A DNA stretch of 64,000 nucleotides from QNZT01 sp964573205 (GTDB taxonomy: Bacteria; Campylobacterota; Campylobacteria; Campylobacterales; QNZT01): contig CAZNIT010000045.1 of NCBI GenBank assembly GCA_964573205.1, forward strand, positions 1 to 64,000, in the 5' to 3' direction. Numbering within the stretch: the stretch's first letter is position 1; each line of letters starts with the position of its first letter. Positions 45,501-54,133 of the stretch are shown here, one piece after another. The position numbers and the translations under genes are program-made. The notes beneath the pieces are model-generated. The model searched no databases and had not been told where the DNA came from. It was given only the letters and a program-made list of their open reading frames with translations.

Positions 45501-46258
45501 CTTCTAATCTCTATATCATTAGTTAAAAGTTCTTGTTTTATATTCGCTATAGTCTCGACTTCATAATGCAATATGGAAGCGATAGCCACAGCATCTATAT
45601 TATTGCACTCTTTAAATAATCTCCTTATATGATCAGCGCTTCCCGCACCTCCGCTTGATATGACAGGGATGCTTACAGTGTTCGAGACAACTTTACAAAG
45701 CTCAATATCAAATCCTTTTTGAGTACCCTCTTTATCTATGGATGTCAGCATAATCTCTCCGGCACCAAGCTTTTGAACTTTCATAGCCCATTCTAGAACA
45801 TCTATTCCGGAAGGCTCTCTTGCATTTTCAGTATAAACTTCCCATTTTTCAGTATCAATTTTTTTCGCTACGATTGAAGAAACTATACATTGCGAACCAA
45901 AAATTTTAGAAGCTTCTCTTAAAAACGAAGGTTCTCTAACGGCTTGAGTATTTATGGCAACTTTATCCGCACCTGAATTTAACGCTTCTTGGATATCCTT
46001 CAATGTTCTTATACCTCCGCCGACGGTTATGGGTATAAAAATTTCCTCCGTTGTTTTTTTTATAATATCACTTAAGCTGTTTCTATCATAATATGCGGCT
46101 ACCGCATCCATTAGAACTATCTCATCGGCACCATTTTCATAATACTTTTTTGCCAATTCATTTGGATTACCAACTTTTCTAAGTCCTTCCAAATGAATAC
46201 CCTTTATCACATATTCATTTTTTATATCTAGCCTAGCTATAACTCTTTTCTTATGCAT
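45497..46258 (-). CDS. hisF: HisF-like cyclase subunit (sugar amidation)
   Basis: This is a TIM-barrel protein of the HisF family. Features are RVIARLDIKNEYVIKG at the start, ITVGGGIRTLKDI near 77, INTQAVREPSFL near 100 and ISSGGAGSADHI near 200. In pathways such as C. jejuni and Pseudomonas surface sugars, HisF2/HisH2 act together with a PseA/WbpG enzyme to deliver ammonia, and the gene order here matches. A true histidine-pathway role cannot be fully excluded, but no other his genes are near. Confidence 0.88.
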   Translation of the reverse strand: MHKKRVIARLDIKNEYVIKGIHLEGLRKVGNPNELAKKYYENGADEIVLMDAVAAYYDRNSLSDIIKKTTEEIFIPITVGGGIRTLKDIQEALNSGADKVAINTQAVREPSFLREASKIFGSQCIVSSIVAKKIDTEKWEVYTENAREPSGIDVLEWAMKVQKLGAGEIMLTSIDKEGTQKGFDIELCKVVSNTVSIPVISSGGAGSADHIRRLFKECNNIDAVAIASILHYEVETIANIKQELLTNDIEIRR

Positions 46259-47396
46259 ACGGCACGATCTCCTGAAATTGTTTTTGTTGTGATATGTTCC
46301 AAAAATTATCCTTTTTCAGCAGTTCGAAAAATTTTTTATCACTTCTTCCATCTCCAAAGCTATACTTGTGTCTCTTGGAACGATTTGTAAAGTTTTGCAT
46401 TTTATAAATGAGTTCCAATATTTTATCTTTATTATACTCAGTATGAAAGATGGAATTCATCTTGGCTCTATTTTGCTGTCTGGTTCCTATATCTATGGTA
46501 GGAACATCATAAAAAGGCGCTTCCATAATCCCTGCACTTGAGTTTCCTATGATAAACTTCGCACTATTTAAAAGTTGTAAAAAATATTCAAATCGAATAG
46601 AGGGAAATATTTTGAATCTACTATTGTTCTCAAGTCTTTTGTATTCTTGAAGTATCTCTATACTGCCAAGATCGTTATTCGGATATATTACGATATAGTT
46701 ATAACTGCTCTCTAAAACCGCATCTACAACCTCTTTTATATGCTTTTTTATCTTATGGTATTCTGTAGTTACCGGATGAAACATAAGTATGGCATATTTT
46801 TGAAAATTTATTTCATAATAATTTTTCACAAAAAGTAAATTTGGTAACTTTTTTGGATCCATCAAGTCAAGATCAGGCGAGCCTATAATAAAGATAGAGT
46901 TTTTATTTTCACCTAGTTGTAAAAGTCTTTTTTTTGCTCTTTCATTTGCTACTAAATGTATATGACTCATCTTTGAAATACTATGTCTTATAAGCTCATC
47001 AATAGTACCAGATATCTCACCACCTTCTATATGCGCTACTAAAATATTATTAAGACTTCCCACTATCGCACCTGCGAGTGCTTCACTCCTGTCTCCGTGA
47101 ACGACTATCAGATCAGGTTTTATTTCCGCTATATAATGAGAAAAACCGTCAATGGTTTTTGCAAGCGTTCTATCCATATGCTCTATAGTATCATGATTGA
47201 TAAATTGATAAATATTTTGAAATCCACATTTATATATTTCATCAACCGTTCTCCCGTATTTAGAATTTAAATGCATTCCTGTAACAAATATGTGCACTTC
47301 GAAGTCATTTGAATTTTGTGTAATTTGAATAAGAGACTTTAGTTTTCCAAAATCAGCCCTAGTACCTGTCAAAAAGATTATTCTTTTTTTACTCAT
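46251..47396 (-). CDS. neuC: UDP-sugar 2-epimerase, hydrolysing (NeuC/LegG type)
   Basis: This enzyme releases UDP and gives a 2-epimerised amino sugar that NeuB condenses with phosphoenolpyruvate. The N-terminal LTGTRADFGKL, VHGDRSEALAGAI near 95, HIEGGEISGTIDE near 118 and NSSAGIMEAPFY near 278 are hallmarks of the NeuC branch. The length of 381 residues is normal. Depending on substrate (UDP-GlcNAc or its diacetamido-trideoxy form) the product is ManNAc or the legionaminic precursor. Overlaps hisF2 by eight bases and neuB by eight. Confidence 0.9.
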   Translation of the reverse strand: MSKKRIIFLTGTRADFGKLKSLIQITQNSNDFEVHIFVTGMHLNSKYGRTVDEIYKCGFQNIYQFINHDTIEHMDRTLAKTIDGFSHYIAEIKPDLIVVHGDRSEALAGAIVGSLNNILVAHIEGGEISGTIDELIRHSISKMSHIHLVANERAKKRLLQLGENKNSIFIIGSPDLDLMDPKKLPNLLFVKNYYEINFQKYAILMFHPVTTEYHKIKKHIKEVVDAVLESSYNYIVIYPNNDLGSIEILQEYKRLENNSRFKIFPSIRFEYFLQLLNSAKFIIGNSSAGIMEAPFYDVPTIDIGTRQQNRAKMNSIFHTEYNKDKILELIYKMQNFTNRSKRHKYSFGDGRSDKKFFELLKKDNFWNISQQKQFQEIVPYA

Positions 47397-48432
47397 CTAT
47401 ATCATTCCAACAAATATGTCTATCTACCTCAATATCTTTATTTGCTTTTTTATTTAGGATAGAGTTGTAGTATTTGGCTTTTATCTCTCCGGTTCCGGGT
47501 CTTTTTACCCAAATATTGTCTTTTGTTAATATCTCACCTTTTTTAATGGGTTTTATGGTGACAACAGTTGCAAAAGCAAAATCCATTGTAACCTGCTCTT
47601 CTTTTACAGCTTCCTTTTTACCCCCTCTCATCTTTGCTAGCTCTTTTGAACCGTCTATTAACTCTTTTAAGGCTTGCGTATCCATAGAACAAACTATATC
47701 GGGCCCTTCTCTATCCATACTGTCGGTAAAATGGCGTTCAATTATGCTTGCACCCAAAGCAACCGCACCAAAACAAGCTAAATTTGACGTAGTATGGTCA
47801 GAAAGTCCTATAATAGCATCAGGAAATTCATTTTGAAGCTCTATCATAGCCCCAAGTCTGACTAAATGAGACGGCGTGGGATAAAGGTTTGTCGTATGAA
47901 GTAAGGCATAAGGTATTTTATATTCTTTTAAGATACTTACAGTTTTTTTAATACTTTTTATGTCATTCATCCCAGTACTTACTATCATAGGTTTACCAAA
48001 AGAAGCTATATGTTCTATTAAGGGGTAGTTGTTACATTCACCCGAACCTATTTTATAAGCATCAACTCCCATCATCTCCAATCTATCCGCAGCCGCTCTT
48101 GAAAAAGGAGTACTAAGAAATATCATACCTTTTGACTCTACATACTCTTTTAATTTTATCTCGTCTTCTTCACTCAATGCACACCGCGCCATGATCTCAT
48201 AGATAGAGATTTCTGCATTGCCGGGAATAACTTTTTTTGCCTTTTTACTCATTTCATCTTCAACTATATGAGTTTGATGTTTTATAACTTCCGCACCCGC
48301 TTCAAAAGCGGCATCTACCATTTCAAAAGCGGTTTTTAAGCTACCTCCGTGATTTATACCTATTTCGGCTATAACCAATGGCGGAAAATCTTCACCTATT
48401 TTTCTATCTTTTATCCGTATAAAATTCTTCAT
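47389..48432 (-). CDS. neuB: N-acetylneuraminate/legionaminate synthase (NeuB/LegI type)
   Basis: NeuB condenses a mannosamine-type sugar with phosphoenolpyruvate. The TIM barrel carries VIAEIGINHGGS near residue 19, KIGSGECNNYPLIEH near 132, LSDHT near 220 and the metal-binding ERHFTDS. A C-terminal antifreeze-like SAF domain (about 285-347, RPGTGE) closes the active site. It is the first gene of the seven-gene operon; a methyltransferase gene diverges 46 bases away. Its close neighbours favour a legionaminic-type rather than sialic-type product. Confidence 0.92.
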   Translation of the reverse strand: MKNFIRIKDRKIGEDFPPLVIAEIGINHGGSLKTAFEMVDAAFEAGAEVIKHQTHIVEDEMSKKAKKVIPGNAEISIYEIMARCALSEEDEIKLKEYVESKGMIFLSTPFSRAAADRLEMMGVDAYKIGSGECNNYPLIEHIASFGKPMIVSTGMNDIKSIKKTVSILKEYKIPYALLHTTNLYPTPSHLVRLGAMIELQNEFPDAIIGLSDHTTSNLACFGAVALGASIIERHFTDSMDREGPDIVCSMDTQALKELIDGSKELAKMRGGKKEAVKEEQVTMDFAFATVVTIKPIKKGEILTKDNIWVKRPGTGEIKAKYYNSILNKKANKDIEVDRHICWNDIDE

Positions 48433-48478
48433 TTTATAAAGAAAGCAAATACTATGCCTAGTTTAGTTAGTATATTGT

Positions 48479-49057
48479 ATGCCACGCATAAACAATGAAG
48501 TATTTTATAAAACCGCTCTAAAAAAGTACGGTCAAAACGCCAAAGGTCTCAACTGGCATGACACTCGTTCACAAATCAAGCGGTTTGAAATCATAAAAGA
48601 TCTTTTAAAAAAAGATTTGAATACTTTCGATAGTATCATCGATGCCGGATGCGGTTTCGGAGACTTTTATCTTTATATATCAAAAGAGTATAAAATAAAA
48701 TACACCGGTTACGAGATAGTGGATGAGACTATAAAGCTGGCAAAAAAGAATTCCAAACAACCCATAATAAAAAAAGATATTTTGACCGACGAGCTTGAAA
48801 CCGCCGACTTTTACATCGCCAGCGGCTCGATGAACATCTTAAGCCGCTTTGAAACCTACCTTTTCATCCAACGCTGTTTTGAACACTCAAAAAAAGGTTT
48901 TGTTTTCAACCTCCCTTACGGAAAAAACGAAAGCAAAAACTTCAATTACTTCTTACCCCAAGAGATTAAACACTTTGCAAAAAAATTTGACTGCAAAATC
49001 ATCACCAGAACCGGCTACTTACCTCATGATTTTACGGTGTATCTAAAAAAATTTTAG
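48479..49057 (+). CDS. SAM-dependent methyltransferase (class I)
   Basis: A small 192-residue methyltransferase. The SAM-binding motif DAGCGFGDF is near residue 59, an acidic YEIVDE near 81, and motif IV-like DFYIASGSMN near 107. The N-terminal segment (ALKKYGQNAKGLNWHDTRSQIKRFE) precedes the Rossmann core. It is divergent from the nonulosonate operon and might modify those sugars, but similar proteins are widespread and the substrate is unknown. leuC follows after 35 bases. Confidence 0.8.
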   Translation: MPRINNEVFYKTALKKYGQNAKGLNWHDTRSQIKRFEIIKDLLKKDLNTFDSIIDAGCGFGDFYLYISKEYKIKYTGYEIVDETIKLAKKNSKQPIIKKDILTDELETADFYIASGSMNILSRFETYLFIQRCFEHSKKGFVFNLPYGKNESKNFNYFLPQEIKHFAKKFDCKIITRTGYLPHDFTVYLKKF

Positions 49058-49092
49058 ATACAATCGCGATAATTTTAAACTCAGGGACAAAA

Positions 49093-50358
49093 ATGGGACA
49101 AACTATAACGGAAAAGATATTTAGCGAACATGTCGGTCGTGAAGTTAGAGCCGGTGAGATTATCCGCTGCGATATCGATATGGTCATCGGAAACGACATC
49201 ACTACCCCCATATCCATCAAAGCGTTCGAGCAAAGCGGTGCGAAGCAACTGGCAAAACCGAATAATTTCGCCATCGTGATGGACCACTTTATTCCGGCAA
49301 AAGATATAGCGTCTGCAAATCAGGCAAAAATCAGCCGTGAATTTGCTTATAAACACGATCTAAAACTGTTTTTCGATGAAAAAGATATGGGCATAGAGCA
49401 CGCTCTTTTACCTGAAAAAGGACTTGTAATACCTGGAGATGTCATCATCGGTGCAGATTCTCATACCTGTACACACGGCGCTCTTGGAGCGTTTGCTACG
49501 GGTATGGGATCAACCGATCTGGCTTTTGCTATGATAACGGGCGGCAACTGGTTTCGCGTACCGCAATCCATCAAAGTTGTCTTTAGCGGTAAACCGGGAG
49601 AACATATTTACGGAAAAGATTTGATTTTAGAGATTATAAGACAAATCGGAGTTGACGGTGCTCTTTATCAGACGCTTGAATTTACGGGAGATACGATAGA
49701 GCACCTTGATATGGACGATCGTTTCAGCCTTTGCAATATGGCGATAGAAGCCGGTGCAAAAAGCGGTATAGTCGCGGTGGACGACACGACAAAAACTTTT
49801 TTAGCGGAAAAAGAACTTAGAGACTCTCCAAAATACCACTACTCCGATTCTAACGCGACATATGTCAAAACTATCGAGATAGATGTTCGAAAACTTGAAC
49901 CAGTCATAGCCTACCCTCACCTACCCTCAAACGGCAAATCGGTCACTCAAGCCGTAAAAGACGATTTAAGCGTCGATCAGGTATTTATAGGAAGTTGCAC
50001 CAACGGTCGTCTTGGTGACCTTAGAATCGCTGCCGAGATAGTAAAAGGTAAAAAAGTGGCACGGCGTACCAGAATGATCGTCACTCCGGCCACCCAAACA
50101 ATTCTCAAACAAGCCGAAAAAGAGGGGCTTATCGATATCCTCATAGATGCCGGAGCGGTCGTTAGCAATCCTACCTGCGGAGCTTGTCTTGGCGGATATA
50201 TGGGAATTTTGGGAGACAATGAAAGATGTATCTCCACAACCAATAGAAATTTCGTCGGACGAATGGGTGCTAGAAGCTCTGAAATCTATCTTGCAAACTC
50301 CGCCGTTGCGGCCGCTTCGGCGATAGCCGGCAAAATAGCCGATCCAAGAGATCTCTGA
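49093..50358 (+). CDS. leuC: 3-isopropylmalate dehydratase large subunit (short LeuC2 type)
   Basis: LeuC forms the Fe-S-containing subunit of isopropylmalate isomerase in leucine synthesis. Cluster cysteines are in GSCTNGR near residue 301 and CGACLGG near 361. DSHTCTHGALGAFATGMGSTD near 122 and the tail TTNRNFVGRMG match aconitase-superfamily motifs. The length of about 421 residues marks the shorter LeuC2/HacA-like type. No leuD is adjacent, so the small subunit must be encoded elsewhere. mobA starts four bases later. Confidence 0.92.
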   Translation: MGQTITEKIFSEHVGREVRAGEIIRCDIDMVIGNDITTPISIKAFEQSGAKQLAKPNNFAIVMDHFIPAKDIASANQAKISREFAYKHDLKLFFDEKDMGIEHALLPEKGLVIPGDVIIGADSHTCTHGALGAFATGMGSTDLAFAMITGGNWFRVPQSIKVVFSGKPGEHIYGKDLILEIIRQIGVDGALYQTLEFTGDTIEHLDMDDRFSLCNMAIEAGAKSGIVAVDDTTKTFLAEKELRDSPKYHYSDSNATYVKTIEIDVRKLEPVIAYPHLPSNGKSVTQAVKDDLSVDQVFIGSCTNGRLGDLRIAAEIVKGKKVARRTRMIVTPATQTILKQAEKEGLIDILIDAGAVVSNPTCGACLGGYMGILGDNERCISTTNRNFVGRMGARSSEIYLANSAVAAASAIAGKIADPRDL

Positions 50359-50362
50359 TCTT

Positions 50363-50935
50363 ATGAAAATCCCCCATCCGCTGATCATTTTCGCCGGCGG
50401 CAAAAGTTCTCGGATGGGAAAAAACAAAGCTCTTTTGCCTTTTAAAAATTCCCCTACTCTAACCGAATATCAAATAGAAAAATTTGCTCCGTTTTTTGAA
50501 AATATATATGTCGGATGCAAAGATAAAAGAGACTTCAACTTCAAAGCTAATTTTATCGAAGATTCGAGCATATACGACGACTTTGCTCCTCATATAGGAC
50601 TAATCTCCGCCTTTGAACGACTCGAAAAAGATACCCTCTGCGTTATAAGCGTTGACACACCTTTTTTCAAAGCCGAGCATTTTCAAAAACTTATAAATGA
50701 AGATCGGGAAAATTTCGACGCCCTTGTAGCGCAAAGTCCGACGGGATATCAACCCCTTTGCGCAATTTACAAAATAAATATCCTGACCTCCTTGAGGAAA
50801 CTTGTCGCAAAGAGAAGATACCGTTTTAAATACTTATATGAAAAAATTTCGGTAAAATTCGTACCTTTTGAAGAGGAAGATATATTTACAAACATAAACA
50901 CACCGGCACAATACGAAAAAATCATCTCACAATAA
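50363..50935 (+). CDS. mobA: Molybdenum cofactor guanylyltransferase
   Basis: MobA attaches GMP to molybdopterin to make the dinucleotide cofactor used by DMSO-reductase-family enzymes such as nitrate reductase and formate dehydrogenase. The nucleotide-binding motif GGKSSRMGKNKALLP is at 12-26. VISVDTPF near 95 is the metal-binding aspartate region. The length of 190 residues is standard. It is coupled to leuC by a four-base gap, which is probably a simple operon placement. No molybdoenzyme gene is in the window. Confidence 0.9.
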   Translation: MKIPHPLIIFAGGKSSRMGKNKALLPFKNSPTLTEYQIEKFAPFFENIYVGCKDKRDFNFKANFIEDSSIYDDFAPHIGLISAFERLEKDTLCVISVDTPFFKAEHFQKLINEDRENFDALVAQSPTGYQPLCAIYKINILTSLRKLVAKRRYRFKYLYEKISVKFVPFEEEDIFTNINTPAQYEKIISQ

Positions 50936-51035
50936 AGTTGCGACAAAAAATAAGCGACTATAAGATAGCACTGCCTTTTTGCCAGTATTTACCCATTTTC
51001 GATAAAATAAGCCCCATCTATACACTGGAGTTTTC

Positions 51036-51983
51036 ATGAATGAAAAGCTAACCGCTATAAAAGAGGAAATCCAAAAAGTCATCGTCGGACAAGACGAAAT
51101 GATTGACGCACTTCTTATCGGACTACTTTGCGACGGGCATATACTTCTTGAGGGAGTACCGGGACTAGCGAAAACCACAACCGTAAATACGCTTGCCAAA
51201 ACTTTGGGACTTGATTTCAAACGGGTACAATTCACCCCCGATCTCCTTCCCAGCGACATTATAGGTACGGAGATTTACGACCCTAAACAAAACGGCTTCA
51301 AGATAAAAAAAGGACCGATCTTTACAAACCTTCTTCTAGCGGACGAGATCAATAGAGCTCCGGCAAAAGTTCAATCGGCACTTCTTGAAGCCATGCAGGA
51401 GAGGCAGGTTACGATAGCGGACGAAAGCTTCAAATTGGACTATCCGTTTTTGACTCTCGCAACTCAAAATCCTATCGAACAAGAAGGAGCTTACTCGCTT
51501 CCCGAAGCTCAGTTGGATCGATTCATGTTAAAAGTGGTAGTAGGTTACAACTCCAAAGATCAAGAGATAGAGATCATCACACGTATTGCGGAAGGTAAAA
51601 GTCAAGAGATTCAAACGGTAGCGACACCGACGGATCTGGAACTGTTAAAAGAGCAAATGAAAAAAATTCATATCGACGAAGAACTGAAAGGATATATCGT
51701 CGATCTAACTTTCGCAACTAGAGAACCGCAAAAATTCGGGCTCGAAGAGTTCGCTGAATATATTCTCTACGGAGCCAGTCCCAGAGCTTCGATAAATCTA
51801 TATAAAGGAGCTCAAGCCAACGCTTTTTTAAGAGGAAAAGAGTTCGTAACACCTGTTGACATAGCTTCAATCGCAAAAAATATTTTAAGACATAGAATCA
51901 TTTTGAGTTACGAAGCGGAAGCCGAGGGAATCACCAGCGACGAAATCATTGAAAAAGTGATAGAGGCGGTACCGCTACCGTAA
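51036..51983 (+). CDS. MoxR-family AAA+ ATPase
   Basis: This is a chaperone-like AAA+ ATPase that usually works with VWA-domain proteins. The Walker A motif GVPGLAKT is at 40-47 and the Walker B LLADEINRAP near 104. Sensor 1 is in ATQNPIEQEG near 147, with the AAA lid at the C-terminus (YGASPRASINL). It is the first gene of the moxR-DUF58-batABD cluster. GGAG lies just upstream of the ATG. The next gene overlaps its stop by one base (TAATG). Confidence 0.93.
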   Translation: MNEKLTAIKEEIQKVIVGQDEMIDALLIGLLCDGHILLEGVPGLAKTTTVNTLAKTLGLDFKRVQFTPDLLPSDIIGTEIYDPKQNGFKIKKGPIFTNLLLADEINRAPAKVQSALLEAMQERQVTIADESFKLDYPFLTLATQNPIEQEGAYSLPEAQLDRFMLKVVVGYNSKDQEIEIITRIAEGKSQEIQTVATPTDLELLKEQMKKIHIDEELKGYIVDLTFATREPQKFGLEEFAEYILYGASPRASINLYKGAQANAFLRGKEFVTPVDIASIAKNILRHRIILSYEAEAEGITSDEIIEKVIEAVPLP

Positions 51984-52813
51984 TGTCCAAACTTAAAAAA
52001 ATTCTCATTAAAACTCGTCGTCAAATATTTAGTGAGATAGCGGGTAACAATCCCTCCGTTTTCGAAGGAGAAGGATTTGATTTTTCTCAATTGAGAGAGT
52101 ATAATTACGGCGACGATATACGCCGTATCGACTGGAATACAACCGCAAAACTGCAAAAGCCTTATGTAAAAGTTTTTAACGAAGAGAGAGAACTGAATAT
52201 CGTTATACTCTCTATGCTAAACGGCAATCTCTTTTTCGGACAAAAAATATTTAAACAAGACATTATGGCGGAAATAGTAGCGATTCTTGCGTATTCGGCC
52301 GTTAAAAACTCCGATAGATTCAGTTCATACATATACAACGACGATCTCATATGCTCCACACCGCCCTCCAAAAACATTCACAGCGTACAAAAAGCCGTTT
52401 CACAAATCTTGGAGTATCCCGTCATAGGAAAAAAAATCGACGCTCAAAATTTGGCAAAAAAAGTTTACGATACGATAAAACGTCGTTCTATAATATTTAT
52501 AATCGGAGATTTTTTCGACGATTTCGATTTTAGACTTCTAGCAAAAAAACATGAAATAATAGCCGTTTTGGTACGGGATAGACTCGAGGAGTCTCCAAAA
52601 GAGATGGGAGCGATAAATCTATTCGATCCCCAAAGTATGAAAAGCTCGTTTTTACAAATCGACAAATCTGCCATTGAGAGATATATCGGCGAAATTAGGG
52701 AAAAAGATGCGGCTTTATTTAGAAATTTTCGAAAAAACCGCATAAACTATACGAAAATATATGCGGATGAAAATCCTTTTGTAAAATTATCGAAACTTTT
52801 TCTGAGAAGATGA
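51983..52813 (+). CDS. DUF58-domain protein
   Basis: This is a soluble VWA-like domain protein always found with MoxR and Bat proteins. The DUF58 signature DFSQLREYNYGDDIRRIDWNTTAK lies near residues 33-56 (shown in part), with YVKVFNEERELNI next to it. The length of 276 residues is typical. It lies between moxR and the DUF4381-like gene, overlapping both by one and four bases. It is thought to work with MoxR in remodelling a metal-dependent target; that target is unknown. Confidence 0.9.
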   Translation: MSKLKKILIKTRRQIFSEIAGNNPSVFEGEGFDFSQLREYNYGDDIRRIDWNTTAKLQKPYVKVFNEERELNIVILSMLNGNLFFGQKIFKQDIMAEIVAILAYSAVKNSDRFSSYIYNDDLICSTPPSKNIHSVQKAVSQILEYPVIGKKIDAQNLAKKVYDTIKRRSIIFIIGDFFDDFDFRLLAKKHEIIAVLVRDRLEESPKEMGAINLFDPQSMKSSFLQIDKSAIERYIGEIREKDAALFRNFRKNRINYTKIYADENPFVKLSKLFLRR

Positions 52814-53208
52814 TGAACGACACGATCCAACGACTAAAAGATATAAGAGAAATGGAAGCGATACCGGATATAAGCTTTTATCTTTTCATTGCGACTATCG
52901 TCGGATTATTTATAATAGCCGTAAGTATATTTTTTATCGTTTTGCGTCATTACAAAGATAAAAAAAGTGAAAATTTGCAAAAAAAGATTCTAAATGAAAT
53001 AAAAACCATCGATTTTAGCGACTCAAAAAGCGCAGCATACAAAATAACCCGTTACGGAAGATTTTTGGCTCAAGAAGAGCGAAGCCAAAAGATGTTCGAA
53101 CAACTTTTAGAGCGTCTTGAAAAATACAAATACACCCCAAACCCTCCGAAATTCAAAAGTGAAGATGTAAAATATTACGATCTCTTCATAGGATCGCTGG
53201 ATGAGTGA
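52810..53208 (+). CDS. DUF4381-like membrane protein of the Bat operon
   Basis: This 132-residue protein has one membrane segment (about 24-46). A short N-terminal motif, RLKDIREMEAIPDISFY, parallels the pre-helix segment of DUF4381 proteins (LRDIHLP-like). A helical cytoplasmic tail follows, ending at the start of batA, which it overlaps by eight bases. Proteins of this kind sit between DUF58 and the first VWA gene in many Bat operons. The family call rests on layout and position more than on sequence. Confidence 0.7.
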   Translation: MMNDTIQRLKDIREMEAIPDISFYLFIATIVGLFIIAVSIFFIVLRHYKDKKSENLQKKILNEIKTIDFSDSKSAAYKITRYGRFLAQEERSQKMFEQLLERLEKYKYTPNPPKFKSEDVKYYDLFIGSLDE

Positions 53209-54133
53209 AATCACTTTCGAATACCCTTTGGTTTTTTTGTCGGTATTTCTATTTTTGGTATGCGCGTTTTTTTGTAAACCGAGAATGGAAGCGATCATCT
53301 ACCCACACCTCGATATTTTTATCCGAAACAGAGGCAAAGATTCATATCTGTTGAGCGTTTTAAAATGGATGAGCGCTCTTTTAGCCATTACGGCTCTGGC
53401 TTCGCCCGTAACGAAAAATAAGATCCAAACGGAAAACAAGGAGGGATATTCCATAGTACTCGCAATCGACGCAAGCGGATCTATGCGCTATGGTTTCGAA
53501 GATAGATATTTGGCTTCAAACTCCAGAGAAAATAAATTCGACATATCTATGAAAATCGTAAAAGAGTTCATACGAAAAAGAAAAAACGACGCCTTGGGTG
53601 TGGTCGTATTCGGTAATTTCGCATATATCGCTTCACCGTTGACATACGACAACGCTCTTTTGAGACGAATCTTAGAGAAACTATACGCTACAATCGCCGG
53701 TGCGAACTATACGGTCATCAACGACGCTTTATTTCAAAGTGCTAAACTATTCGAAAAATCAAAAGCGAAAAGTAAAGTAATCATACTTCTGACCGACGGT
53801 CAAAGCAGAGGTGATAATATTCCTTTTGAAGTTAGCATGAGACTGATTGAAAAGATGGGCATAAAAGTATATACTGTGGGTATCGGAAACAAAAATGATT
53901 TTAACGCTCAGTTTCTAAGACACATAGCCCAAAAAAGCGGTGGACAATTTTTCAGCGCAAACGATCCGGATACTTTAAAAAAGGTTTATACCAAAATCGA
54001 TCGACTTGAAAAATCCAAAATCGAAGCAAAAAAATTTATCAAAAAGGATTATTATTACGAACTGCCTCTTTTTGGAGCGTTTATGGCTCTTTTGTTTTAT
54101 ACTTATCTGTTAAATAAAAGAGGTACGGCATGA
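53201..54133 (+). CDS. batA: VWA-domain membrane protein BatA
   Basis: BatA is an inner-membrane protein with two N-terminal hydrophobic segments (about 8-24 and 51-68), an exported VWA domain and a C-terminal membrane segment near 290. The metal-ion site DASGS is at residues 90-94, with TDGQ near 195 as a later ligand loop. VWA proteins paired with MoxR and DUF58 are linked to aerotolerance and envelope stress resistance in other bacteria. Overlaps both neighbours. Confidence 0.88.
   Translation: MSEITFEYPLVFLSVFLFLVCAFFCKPRMEAIIYPHLDIFIRNRGKDSYLLSVLKWMSALLAITALASPVTKNKIQTENKEGYSIVLAIDASGSMRYGFEDRYLASNSRENKFDISMKIVKEFIRKRKNDALGVVVFGNFAYIASPLTYDNALLRRILEKLYATIAGANYTVINDALFQSAKLFEKSKAKSKVIILLTDGQSRGDNIPFEVSMRLIEKMGIKVYTVGIGNKNDFNAQFLRHIAQKSGGQFFSANDPDTLKKVYTKIDRLEKSKIEAKKFIKKDYYYELPLFGAFMALLFYTYLLNKRGTA

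Noticed and set aside
44859..46258. hisH and hisF as histidine biosynthesis genes
   Set aside because: They are flanked by a PseA-type amidotransferase and NeuC/NeuB and no other his genes are present, so a surface-sugar amidation role is more likely.
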